A program made the translations under genes and the position numbers. A model generated the notes under the pieces. That model was not told where the DNA came from. It ran no database searches and saw only the letters and a list, made by a program, of their open reading frames with translations. Positions 20,935 through 32,600 of a DNA stretch of 64,000 nucleotides are shown piece after piece (positions within the stretch are counted from its first letter, which is position 1; every line of letters begins with the position of its first letter). The stretch is taken from NCBI GenBank assembly GCA_958298945.1, contig OY282605.1, positions 10,067,811-10,131,810 of the forward strand, read 5' to 3'. This stretch comes from Atherix ibis (taxonomy: Eukaryota; Arthropoda; Insecta; Diptera; Athericidae).

Positions 20935-22206
20935 CCAGGTGTATAAGCTTAAATCCGCTGTTTGGTCATAGATGGCGTGAGTGAGCGTATTCTGCTACCA
21001 TGGATACGCCATACTTTTTTTTATGAGTTTTCACATCTGTCAACATTAATCTGTGCACATTGTCAGCATTTTCGTACAAGAACATACATTTTTCCTTTGG
21101 TAATAATGTCTAGTTTTGTGCCAGAAAAAGAGCATTTACGGGAAGCTCTGCTTTTCTGCTTCAATTTGAAGCAATCGGCTGCCATATCACATCGAATGCT
21201 TATGGAGGCCTATGGTGACAGTGTTATATCGGAAACAACGTGCCGAGATTGGTTTCGTCAGTTCAAAGACGGCAATTTTGACTTGTGGGACAAGAAACAT
21301 GAAAATCGGCCTAGGAAGGTCGAGGACCATCAATTGCAGGCTCTTTTGGACGAAGACGATACCCACTCGCAAAAAATGCTCACGGAGCAATTGGGTGTTA
21401 CTAAACCAGCCATTTCCATGTGTCTGCGTGGCATGGGGAAGACTGAAAAGATCGGAAAATGGGTGCCGCATGAATTGAACGAAAGGCAGATAGAGCGACT
21501 CCAAAACAAATGCGAAATCTTGCTCGTCAGACAAAAAAGAATGTCGTTCCTGCATCGGATTGTGACGGGCGATGAAAAGTGGATATATTTCGAGAATCCA
21601 AAACACAAGAAATCGTGGGTTGATCCCGGCCAACCATCAACATCTTCCCCAAGACCAAATCGCTTCGGACGGAAGACGATGCTGTGCGTTTGGTGGGATC
21701 AGCAGGGTATCGTCTACTATGAGATATTGAAACCTGGTGAATTTGTCAATGCCCACCGATACTACCAACAACTGATCAAATTGCACCGTGCTCTGCGTGA
21801 CAAAAGGACGGATTATCAACAAAGACATGACAAGCTGATTTTCCTCCACGACAACGCACCGTCGCACATGTCAAAAATGCTCCGAAACTACTTGGAGACA
21901 CTCAACTGGGGGTGCAACCCCACCCCGCTTATTCACCAGACCTGGCCCCTTATGACTACCATCTGTTTTCGTCGATGGGCCACGCGCTCGCTGAGCAGTA
22001 CTTCGATTCTTACGAAGACGTCCGAAAAATGGCTTGATGAGTGGTTTGCCTCGAAAGAGAAGGAATTTTTTTGGCGTGGTATCCACAAATTCCATGAGAG
22101 ATTGGGTTTGCCTCGAGGGCAAGTACTTTTAATAAATTTATTTTTGCTCTCTCTAAGAAAAAAACATCTATTTTTTTGACCAAAAAAACAGCGGATTTAA
22201 GCTTAT
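20935..22206 (+). mobile_element. Mos1-type (mauritiana) mariner, copy B, nearly full length
   Basis: The 5' terminal repeat begins CCAGGTGTATAAGCTTAAAT at 20935, directly after a TA. The 3' end carries the complementary AAACAGCGGATTTAAGCTTATA (to about 22206), but the last seven expected bases (CACCTGG) are replaced, so the 3' tip has decayed or been lost. The internal length of about 1.27 kb is typical of the family. The host TA duplication cannot be confirmed on the right. Confidence 0.95.
21106..22132 (+). pseudogene. Mos1-type mariner transposase, copy B, deceptively open reading frame
   Basis: ATG at 21106 starts MSSFVPEKEHLREALLFCF. It continues through the helix-turn-helix domains (TCRDWFRQFKDGNFD; LLDEDDTHSQKMLTEQLGV), WVPHELNERQIERL, IVTGDEKWIYF (first Asp), VWWDQQGIVYYEIL and IFLHDNAPSHMSKM (second Asp). 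A one-base deletion at about 21908-21913 then shifts the frame. The SPDLAP.DYHLF region with the third Asp (D34D spacing) is therefore translated as unrelated sequence, until an extra A in CGAAAAATGG (about 22024-22030) restores the frame at KWLDEWFASKEKEFFWRGIHK. A further small deletion near 22100-22112 puts the final EGKYF and stop (22130-22132) out of frame. The long open frame to 22179 is therefore not functional. Confidence 0.93.
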
Positions 22207-23440
22207 AGCTTACGTTATTACATTTTTTTTATATGGTTTTAAAAGAAGAAAATAAACAGTGTCAATTTACGTGATCTTAAAAGCCAATTACACATTACCA
22301 AATCTCAAAATTATGTGTGCTGAAAACTTTTCGATATATTAAGTCAAAATTTATAGGGTTCTGTAGCTTTTGGTATCATAGTGTTGCCATTCTATACGGT
22401 TTTGATTAAAAATTTTTAACAATATCTTTTTTTGTGCAAAGAAAATCTGTAACAATATCTTTTTCTTATTTGTAAAGAAAAACGGGGAATAACACCTACA
22501 AAGCGGAATGAATACTATACAGTCAATTTTTGGAAATACAATGGCTTCTCTTTAGTCATTTATAGATGTTTAAAGCCTCATAAATGATATTTTTGATCAG
22601 CATCCAAAGCTTGTTGTTTTAGCATTAAATCATTTGCATTTTTTTTAATTAGTATAATAATTAACTAAATAAAAATCAAAAATGGCAAATTTTTATGTAA
22701 ATTATTTTTATCTCAATTAATATATGTAAAAAATAATTATCAAATAATAGTGATTATTTTTCCAAACCGTAGAATGAATAATATTTTATCAGCTAAAATG
22801 TCAAGTTTAAATTAATTTTATTTACATATTTTTAATGCTTTCATATCCTTTTCGTAAAACCATTCAAATTGAACCGGCAGTTAGGATATTCTCGAGATTT
22901 TAAAATTTTTATTCAAAAGACAAAAAAAAAATTATTTTTGATTTAATATTTTTATAATTAGAGAATCAAAAAAGGAATTTTTAAATTTGCAGAACGACAC
23001 ATTGAAAATAATACATTTTTTGCCAAAATTAATAATAGAAAAATAAACAAATACCAATTGTGAGTTCACACATGTGATTATAAATAAAGTAAAAATTTAC
23101 TGTTTCGCATGTGTGCACATTTTCAAAACGATTACGAATAGAGAAAAGGAGTTGTAACCATACTCCTCTGTAGATATTGTAAAGCCAATAAGGAGAGAGA
23201 TTACAGACAATATAACGAATGGTATCATGAGGAGGTCAAGAGGGAAATTGAGAAGGAAATGAAAATATTTCAATTTGATTCTTCTTAACAAAAACGAAAA
23301 TATAGAAAAATAAATGGCAAAAAAGCCCAACCCTCCTTGAATAATCTGATTGAAACAATTAAAACACTAAAAGAAAGCTTTTATCCTCAGCAAACACGAA
23401 ACGAAAAAGCCGAGTAACTTAACAAGCCAATGGCCATCGA
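22207..23440. other. AT-rich intergenic sequence, no gene seen
   Basis: No supported coding region, terminal repeat or structured array. Confidence 0.5.
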
Positions 23441-23445
23441 TTAGA

Positions 23446-24231
23446 TTGATTCTGAACGGGTGGATAGTCTATTTATGCTCATCCTGGAAGCGGTGTGGAG
23501 CAGACGCTATTATACTTTCGGATGGTATTCTATTTTGGCTTTGGTTTTGGCCAACTATATTTACTAGAGGTCCGCTCCAACTATCGGAGTATGAGGAGAC
23601 GGAACCACTCGAATTCGAGAAAATCACATTACGAAACTGTAGCGCTTCGTTATTCTCGGTCGTCAGTGTTCTAGCCTCGGGGACGTGCTTTAGGGTTTTT
23701 CTTTTGCCCAATACTCCTGCCGTGTTGGTGCTTCTTTTGTTTTCTCTTAAGTACAGGGCTTGGATGATGATGAGGACTAGTTTTTTCTCCACTCTCTGCA
23801 GAAGTCCTCCGTTCAGCATTCTTGAAATGATTTCCTTCCGTTGATATGAATCAATCGATATTCAGTGGACTAGAAATGTTCATTCGACTGTTGTTAATGT
23901 TGTCCGGAACTAGAAAAAGAAACTATATCCGCTCGAAATGAATTTTACTAGAGTTCAACTAGAACGAATGCTATCGGCACCATCACCTACACCAGAGTTT
24001 GTACTGCAGAGTCAGTTGTTCATATTTCGGATTGCCGGGCAGATCGAATGTGCACTTCTACCCACTGAAAGTAAGTGTGCTGCAACCAAACGTTGGTTAC
24101 AGATCAGTTCAATTATGTTATCCATTTTTAAATGCACTCTAAACCAAACAGAAATATTATTTCCCCCCACCTTCGACGATGATACAATATCATTGGCTAC
24201 CTCTGACCTGTATTCAAATATTTGCCATTAA
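23446..24231. other. GC-raised island with competing open frames, possible host exon(s)
   Basis: This stretch has visibly higher GC and fewer A/T runs than its surroundings. On the minus strand an open frame runs from about 23864 to 23469. It begins around SYQRKEIISRMLNGGLLQRV and becomes Ser/Asn-rich (SNSSGSVSSYSDSW) before DEHK and a stop. A second minus-strand open stretch (about 24215-24030) includes EVANDIVSSSK, GGNNISVWFRVHLKMDN, preceded by AATACAG/GTCAG, which resembles a 3' splice site. The V-x-F-R-V-x-L pattern faintly recalls SEA domains, but this is not enough for an identification. Overlapping plus-strand frames (23446-23844 and 23938-24231) have no recognisable domain; CACTGAAA/GTAAGT at about 24063-24076 is a good plus-strand donor-like site. 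Strand and function are unresolved. Confidence 0.3.
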
Positions 24232-25009
24232 AGTGAACGGGATTCATTTCCTTATAGCAGTTTTTGGTTGCACATTGACATTTTTCAACTGAAATATTAT
24301 TAACAGAACTGATACTGGTAGCATTTTGCAAACTAAAATCAATTTTTTGTAGCCACGTGTTGCTGAGAATTTTTTATTTTTCCTTATGAGAAAAAAGAAA
24401 TTCAGAGATTTACGATTAAATCTCAATCAAGGATTTTTAAAATGAAAAAAAAAAATAATCAAATGTTCGACTAAACTTTTTCCAAGTCCGGTTGTTATAT
24501 TATTTCAATAAATATTTTATTTTTGATCTCATCGATTTGGATAGAGAGAATTATTGATGTACAAAATTGTATTAAATTTAAAATTCCCAAAACACAGATG
24601 TCCAGTTCTCATGATGAGAACATTTTGTATGTTGAAACTATCACTTTTTCCTATAAATTAAACTTTGATTTAATTTATTCATTTGTAGATTTCTAAACAT
24701 AATAACAAAACCATATTTGTTAATAAATTATTTATAAGAAAAATTTACTCTAAATAATATTTAATAAAAAAAAAAAGTAGAAATTTCGTTCGTATTCAAT
24801 AAATTATTTTGATTTTAGGTTATCCATTTTACAATTTGAAAAGTACAGTACTGTGATTTGATAATAGTTTATATTTTTTTTATATTTAAAATAAAATTTA
24901 TTTAAAAACAAATTTGCCATTTTAAATTTCAATAAATTTGTTGCTTAAAAAATTATAATTTGTTCACTAAAAAATACTCAGTAGATTGTGTTGCTGAAAC
25001 TACAGGATT
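24232..25009. other. AT-rich intergenic sequence, no gene seen
   Basis: Nothing beyond A/T-rich low-complexity sequence. Confidence 0.5.
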
Positions 25010-25400
25010 TCGGTGCTGATTTTTCGAACAAAATTTTCTGCAGTAATAAGGCTCATCTTTCAATGAAAAACAATTTTGATCAGCAATGAGGCACACTCAT
25101 AAATGACTGCTAAAAAGCCACTGTATTCTCAAAAATGACTGTCTGGGGTGAATTTGCCTCTGGAGGAGGTATTTGTTCGAAAATGACAAATGAGAGACTG
25201 TAACTTTCAATCTTGAGCGCTTTGGCCGCATGATAACCAACACTTTTTTCCGCATGATAACTAACATCTTCTACTTAAAGATTTTAAATTAAATTTTATG
25301 TGATTTTAATAATGACAACGCCATAAGCCACACAACATGACAAATTCCCGAAATGCGTAATTTTGAGATTTGGGGATGTCATTTGGTCTCAAATATCTTG
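25010..25400 (+). pseudogene. Heavily decayed DD41D-type mariner transposase fragment
   Basis: Plus-strand reading across three frames gives EAHS.MTAKKPLYSQK, TVWGEFASGG (cf. TVWCGFWSGG) and further on DNAISHTT.QIPEM, in the place of QDGATCHTARE. The order and spacing fit the middle of a DD41D transposase. No intact frame or terminal repeat remains. Confidence 0.5.
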
Positions 25401-25796
25401 CGACTTTACTTTCCAAAACACAAATTGGACACTCCTTTTCATTAAAAAAATCTGATTAAAATTTAGAACTGATATTTTGTAAAAATATTTAAAAACAGTA
25501 GGTTATAAATTAGAATAGTTTAGAATGGCTGAGAACTGTTTAAGTCGGACATACTTAGACCAAAATTAGGTTCGTTGTGATACCACATCAATAATCAAGG
25601 CTGATGATAGCTTGTAATGCGCAAAATGGTCCCCTCTAGTAATGGATTTCGCCAGTCCAGCTGACTGTATATAGAGAGTTCTAAACATGTCAATTGCTTA
25701 ACAAAACTCCAGCTCGCTTCAATGCAATGCATTCTTCTTCGATTTCCTGCTTGGACCGCTTCATGCATGGAACATTGTATCAGGTTCCCTATTTCT

Positions 25797-26310
25797 CTTC
25801 TTTGCTTCTTCTTCTTCTTCTTCTTGAAATTCTTCATTTTTCTCATCTTCTCTAGTTTTTCATCTTCTTCATCTTCTTCATTTTCTTCATCTTCTTCATC
25901 TTCCTCGTCTTCTATTTATTCCTCATTTTCTTCATCTTCTCCATCTTCTTTATCTTCGTTATCCTCTTCATATTCTTCATCTTCTTCATCTTCTTCTTTT
26001 TCTTTATCTTCTTCATCTTCTCCATCTTCTTTATCTTCATTATCCTCTTCATCTTCCACATCTTCCCCATCTTCTTCATCATCTTTATCTTCTTTATGTT
26101 CCTCGTCTTCTATTTCTTCTATATCTTCCTGATCTTCTCCATCTTCTTCATCTTCTCCATTTGCTTCATCTTCTTCATCTTCTTCATATTATTCATCTTT
26201 TTCATCTTCTTCATCTTCTTCATATTATTCATCTTTTTCATCTTCTACATGATTCTTCGTCTTCTACTTCTTCTTCATCTTCTTCATTACCTTCGCCTTA
26301 TTCGTCTTAC
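25797..26310 (+). repeat. Polypyrimidine microsatellite (TTC/CATCTT-rich), about 510 bp
   Basis: Nearly pure C/T on the plus strand, with scattered A, built from CTTCTT, CTTCATCTT and similar units. It opens all three plus frames (Ser-, Phe- or Leu-rich). The Ser-rich open frame to 26132 and the Phe-rich one to 26371 are products of the repeat, not genes. Confidence 0.9.
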
Positions 26311-26639
26311 GCATATTTCATGCTCCATCCATAAAGCAGGCAAACATTTAATCTTCCGCCAGTTCCTATAGTAAGCGATTTGCATTTTCAGCTCAAGGCT
26401 TCTCACCTTGGCCGGACACGGTGGACAAATCACCGTGGCGCTCCTAACCCCCAAGATATCAGTCTGTTCTGCTTTTAAGAGTATCTGAAGTATTCTTCAC
26501 TAAAAGAGTTACACTCAAAGAGCAACAGTAAGGGAACCTGTAATTTCTTGGAATTGCTAGGCCAGCTCAGGATCGTGAGTTTATCAAGACTCGTATGTCA
26601 CTTCTGGTATCGATCCTATAATACGGATCCCTCTTGCGT

Positions 26640-27290
26640 GACTAGCTCAGGTCAGATCACCCTAGTGATGTGATACGAGTTAAGATTTCTCCACCTCTCA
26701 TTCGCTAGCTTTATTGAACTCAGCGATATGAGTTGTATAGCCGTCTTCATAAGCATGTCTGTCTCCTCATCGTTCAGCCAATTCCTCCTGGACCGTCTCG
26801 TGATCCCACTTAGTCCTATTAGGAATATTTGATTTATACTGAATGTGAAAGGCCGGACCTTCTGTCTCAAAGTCCGTTATTGTGTAATATATTTCTTGCC
26901 CTTAAAAATCTTTGCGTGCCCAGAATGATATTTGGTCCACTGTCTTGGTTCCATCAGCCGCAGAGCTGATCTAGTGGCCAGTTTGAAGTTTTCTGCCCAC
27001 TGTAGGTGACTTTCTAAGCGTAACCATGATGGATATACACGCTAATATCGGGACTTTCTTTAGAAGATTTGAGTAGGTGCTTTTATCCAGTCCTATCTAC
27101 TTTTTTAATGCGGTCTTCCACATTCATACGACCTTCAAAGTTCATTTAAGGATCATTCCCAGGTACATCGCATGAGTAGCAAAATGCAGGGGGTTCCCTT
27201 TGCGTTTCAGAGGACTAATGGAAGCCGTCTTGTACTCTCTTGGAAACAGAACGAGATTCGTCTTGGAGCAGAGAAATATTCTCTTCAATC
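26640..27290 (-). pseudogene. Non-LTR retrotransposon reverse transcriptase C-terminal remnant
   Basis: The minus strand from about 27285 gives LCSKTNLVLFPREYKTA (cf. KTE.VLFTRKYK), then PLHFATHAMYLGMIL (cf. AKYLGV.LD) near 27180-27148, NVE.R and a long decayed tail. It reaches FETEGPAFHIQYK and WDHETVQEELAE near 26870-26770. The order matches the thumb-to-RNase H segment of Jockey-group ORF2 proteins. Stops and indels are frequent. The remaining 26311-26639 has no recognisable feature. Confidence 0.6.
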
Positions 27291-29690
27291 AAATACTATT
27301 CTTGCATTAAAGTATTTTTTTCCCAATTTGATTTTTATATTTTACTAAGGAACATTTATTTTATCTTAAAACTTTTGTTTATATTATTTTATCTATAACA
27401 TCAATAGAATTTTGAACAATATTTTTTTCAAATAAAATAATTCCAAAAATCGGAAGTTATTTCAATTCCAAAAATATACTTATTTATTTAGTCAAACATT
27501 TTAATAATAGATATTTTTCCATCAGGACTTATTAAGCTTTATTCTCCAGAGATTTTATTACAAAAGAATAAACTTAACCAAAATAGGCGTTTGTTTATTA
27601 TTTCTCTTATGAATCCTATCAAAATGCTTATTTTTCGCATATTTATTTGAATAGACATTATTTATGGTAAATAAATTCCCTCGCAATACAGTGAGTCTAT
27701 TCTATAACGGCGACCATCTTTATCGTCGATGTGCCTGAAAATTTTCATCATTTTTGTTATTAGAGTTTTTCGTCTGCCATCATCAAATCAACCCTACTAC
27801 TGGCTTTTTGTTCATCTTCATCTAAGAAAATTATTTCGAAATCGCTTTTGAATTGTTATAGACTCGCGAAAGCGTTTTATTTTATTTATTTCCCAGTTAA
27901 CAATCGCATACTTTTATGGGGACTTAACAATCATATGCTATCTAAAAATTATGTAAATACGGCACAGCAGAACCGGGCCATATATTTCCTCAATCAACAT
28001 AATTCAAAATGAAATCGTGAAAATTCATCCCTAAATTTTTTTACGATTATTAAAAACAGATCTAGCCGTCTGTTTTTTAAGTCTGGTCCAATTTGGAATT
28101 CTTAAAGCGTAAACCTCCAAATAAGCTGCCTGTTCTTATTGTCTTCTATATGAAATTAAATGACGAAACTAGAACTGAATGCATCGTCGTCGTCCTTTCC
28201 ACATAATCATCATCGTAATCATCATCATCATCTCATCCCGTCAAAGTATCTGAGTTGTATTATTTTTCTTGTTTGAAATTTTCGGGGTTTTATCTATTGC
28301 GACTATAAATGGTATGCATTTTCAACTGTTTGTGTTAAATATGCGTATGTATGTATATGCATGAAGGATGAGCTCCACCATCGCCATCACGTTGCATGAT
28401 GGAGTTCGCTAAAAAAATTTCAGTTCGCTGTTAGTCACCCTCCAAGAAAATTTTCATTTGTTTCAATTAATCCTTAGGGCACAGTAATCGTTGAGATAAA
28501 ATCGAGGCTTATATTGTGCTTAGCTGCGTTCCTTATCCACTTCGGAAGGCAATGGAAAAAGATTGCCTAAAACTTAAACCAGCTTAACATTGGCTCACCG
28601 GTGTACCAATATCAAATATTCGCTGTTCACTCTACACTGAAGGTTAGATTATTTTATCAAATAGGCGTGTGCTTTTGGGAATGTTCCAAAATCGTCAACT
28701 TGGGATTTTTACTTATTATTTTTACACCTGAAAATTGCCTAACTTTTCATGAGCATATTCAATTTTAGTAAATATTTAAGCTTTTCATATTTAAGCTTCT
28801 ATTTAAAATTAAATTGTTCAAATTTTTCCAAGAATTCTTATAGAATAAAGTATTAAATAAAATTACAGGTTTTTATATTTATTCTAATCCAGTTCAATTG
28901 GAATATTTTTATAATAAACGTTATTTTATTATAAATTTTCGGAAATATTATTTTTTTCTAAGCTTAAGAGATGTTTTTTTGTGTAAAATTCGAAATTTAT
29001 CTAAGATTTTTTCCGGGATTTGTATAGCTTTGATCATATTATTGGAGGATTTGGATATATTTTATCGTATATTTTCCTGACTTAAAAGGTATTTTACTTC
29101 TTTAGACAATTTTACTTTATTCTAAAATTTTATTAGATATCAACGTCTAAAAAATATATTTTATAAAACAGTATTTAAAGGTGTTTGCCATTTTAGGCTT
29201 CAGTTTATTTTTTTTTGGATAATATAAAAGGAAAATTTTGTTCATGGAGAATAACCTACACGTATGAGTACTGTGGTAATAGGATAACTTATAAAATAAT
29301 TGTGTTTTTATGAAAATATTAGAATGAATATTGAATTATTTATTCTTGAGCAGGAAATATTTGAAATTTATCGTAATAAGTCTATAGGAATTGGAAACGA
29401 TGTTAATAAGAGTACTTATTTGCTTCTTGAGGATTATTCGTAAGTTTAAATACGTTTTTAAATAGATAATAATTAAGAGCTTTTCAAATAGTATATATTT
29501 TTTGAATTTCTATTAGTCAACTGCTTATTATTCAGAAATTTAACCTTTTTTTTAGTCTGATAATTATGCTATTTTTCTATAACATCTAATATTTCGTAAT
29601 GATATTTTTTTAAAGAAAAAACAATTTTTATAAACTAATGTTCAATTTGCATTCAAAAAATTTATTTTTATATTTTTTTGCACAAGAAAA
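27291..29690. other. Intergenic sequence, no gene seen
   Basis: 27300-27700 and 28740-29690 are AT-rich. 27700-28600 is of more mixed composition and free of recognisable repeats, apart from a short ATC/ATCATC microsatellite at 28205-28234. It may hold regulatory DNA, but I can support no specific feature. Confidence 0.45.
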
Positions 29691-29699
29691 TAGAAAAAC

Positions 29700-32600
29700 C
29701 ATTTTATATATATGCGCTTATTTAGATTTTGTTAACAGATGTCGCCCGAATCCCCTAACAGATTTTTTGAATCATAAAAAAGAAAACGATTGCCTATAAT
29801 TTAGTGTCTTTTTGGTATATTTTTTTCTAATATATTTTTTAACCTTATGAAATTATTTTTATTCAAAAATCTTTTTGATTTAAGGGATTTGGTTTTTAGA
29901 TTTTAAAGATTAATAAATAACAATTAATTTTTTTTTCAATACTAAAATTGTCAACAATTTATTTTATGTAATTTTTATTTATTTTTTTTAGCTCAGAACA
30001 TATTTTTTAATACTTATTTTCAAATAAAAAATTATAAATCAATGGAAATAGTAATCTATATAAATGTGATTTTTGGTAAAAAGGGGCCCCGTAATCGCCT
30101 GAACGAATTTTCTTATCATAAAAAATGAAAAATTTGTCCTTTAATTTTGTGGCTTTTTTATGTGTTTTTTTTTTTAAATATATTTTTAAATACTACGAAA
30201 TTATTTATTTTAAGAAATCTTTTTGATTTTAAGGAATTTTTTTAAATTTTAAAGATTAATAAGTTAAATTTAATTTTTTTTCAATACTAAAATTGTTAAC
30301 AACTTATTTTATGTAATTTGTATTTGTATTTTTTACACAGAATATATTTTTTAATACAAATCAATTGAAATAATTATCCAAATAAATTTGAATATTTAAA
30401 TTTTGTTAACAGATGGCGCCGCTATCGCTTAAAAGAATTTTTGTATCATAAAAAACGCAAATTTGTCCTAAAATTGTGTGTCTTTTTTGTGTTTGCTTTT
30501 AAAAAAATATATTTTTACCTTTCTTGTATTATTTATTTTAAAGAATCTTTTTAATTTTTTTAAAATTTTTAAGATTTATAAAAAAAAATTAATTTTTTTC
30601 AATATTAAAATAGTTAACAATTTATTTCATGTCAATATTAATTTTTATTTATATTTTTTAGTCAAAATATATTTTTTAATAATTATTTTATTTTTCAGAT
30701 ATATGTGATCATTTTGATTTTGCCAACAGATGGCGCCGCTATCGCCTAAAAGAATTTTCATACCATGAGGAAAGAAAATTTTTTATTATAATTTAGAGCC
30801 TTTTTTGTTTCTTATGATTAATGTTTTTTTAGGATATTTTATTCTATTCACGAAGGTGTTTTATTAAAGTCTTTTCTTCAATATTAATTTTCTTCAATAT
30901 TCAAAGATGGCGCTATTATAGCACATAAATATTTTTTTTTATCAGAAAAAATACAAATCTTGTCAAATGGTTGTTTTTTGTGAGATTTTTATTCAGTTTT
31001 CTTTAAGTAAATAGTTTAAAATAAATATATTATATTTTAAAATTAAGTAAATTGGTTTTTTTTTTTAAGTTTTCTGGATCAATTAGTAACATTAAAATTG
31101 TTGACAATTATTTTTAGAGATTTTTAGTCTAGAAATTGTGTTCTAAGTAATTAACTTAAATTGGAAATTTTCCAGTATTTTAAAAAAAGTTTTTGACTAA
31201 AAAATATTTAAAATTTTATAAAATTATTGCTAAAAATTCATAAAAACCAAAATATGTGTATAATTTTTTCATATTCACAAATACGATTTATATAAAATTT
31301 CCTCAAGAATTATTCAATAAAATTTGGATAAAAACACATTTTTTTTTTTGGTTATTTATAATAATTTTAATAATATTTAAATACTTAACATGAGAAATCG
31401 CATTTAATATAAAATATTAATTTAACATAGGAGAATTAAATAAATATTTAATTTGTTAAGAGCTCAAAATTATACTCGTAATAGTGGCTAGGCAAAAAAA
31501 CAAGCCGAAATATGTACGTTGAGCTCGATAAATTTTATTCATTGAACTGTAATCCTACAGCGTGAACAAGATAAGTTTCTTGTTGAAGTCCTTAGAACCA
31601 TTTATTATCCGACTTTGATTAATTACCATTTACAAATCTGTATAGATAGGAGTGAATTTATGTTCAATAGTAAGAGCACACTATAGTATCTGTCTCAGGT
31701 GAGTCTTCCAAATACCTAATAATATTCGAAAGGAGATTACACTAGAATTAATATTGGGTGTCATTAAGAGCCTCTTCCGGAATTCTGGAAATTAGTCATC
31801 AATACAACAGGCAAAGTATTATATTCTATATAATGTTCTCTTCTTATTTCATAAAATGCCTGGAATCTATTTAGATGGCACAAATACATATATCAACATA
31901 TCAATTTGAACGCACATATATCAATTTCGTTCATCATTTATATTAACAGAGAATGGAACTGTTCTAATTTCATTTATACTCTTATTTATGGAAGTTTAAT
32001 TCATAATTTGTCAATGAAAATTATTAATTAATCAAGATTATAGCTATATGATATAACAAGAAATATGCATTTTTCTATTTTTTTATAGTCAACTTAGGTA
32101 ATTAATTTCCATTTCATATTATACTCTATAGTTTTGAAGCTTTAGTTTACTATTTTTAAGAAGAAAACTATATAATATTTATTTTATAAATTTCAAATAA
32201 TTAAAAAAAATCTACAAAAACCAGTTTAAATAACATTTATTCTTTTATTTTAATTTAGAGCTAAAATTTTTCCAAAGTAATGCAAAACTAACAACTATAT
32301 TTTGTTCCACAGAAATTTACAAAAAAATTACTTCATCATAATTAATTTATATGTTGTTATTTTTTTAATAACATCAATAAATTTTTCTTGCTATAACAAA
32401 ATTGTTAAAGGTATTTTTTGAAAATGCCAAAAATACCTAGTCATGAAAGAACTGAACATTTTTTTAGTGCTTATCAGAAAAAGATAAAAATCTTTTATTA
32501 AAAACAAAATACGTTGTGATAAGACAAGAAACTTACAAAAAAAAACAACCTTTAAAAAGTACCTTTTTTGATAACATTGAAAGTTTTATTAAATAAAAAA

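Noticed and set aside
20962..22179. 405-residue open frame as an intact transposase
   Set aside because: Alignment by eye with copies A and C shows a one-base loss and a one-base gain around the third catalytic Asp, plus an out-of-frame C-terminus. The first 48 codons are leader sequence.
23446..23844. Plus-strand 132-residue open frame as a membrane protein
   Set aside because: It starts without a supported context, has no recognisable domain, and overlaps a more protein-like minus-strand frame. It is kept only as part of the unresolved island.
25722..26371. Ser-rich and Phe-rich open frames
   Set aside because: They are translations of the polypyrimidine microsatellite, open in several frames at once.
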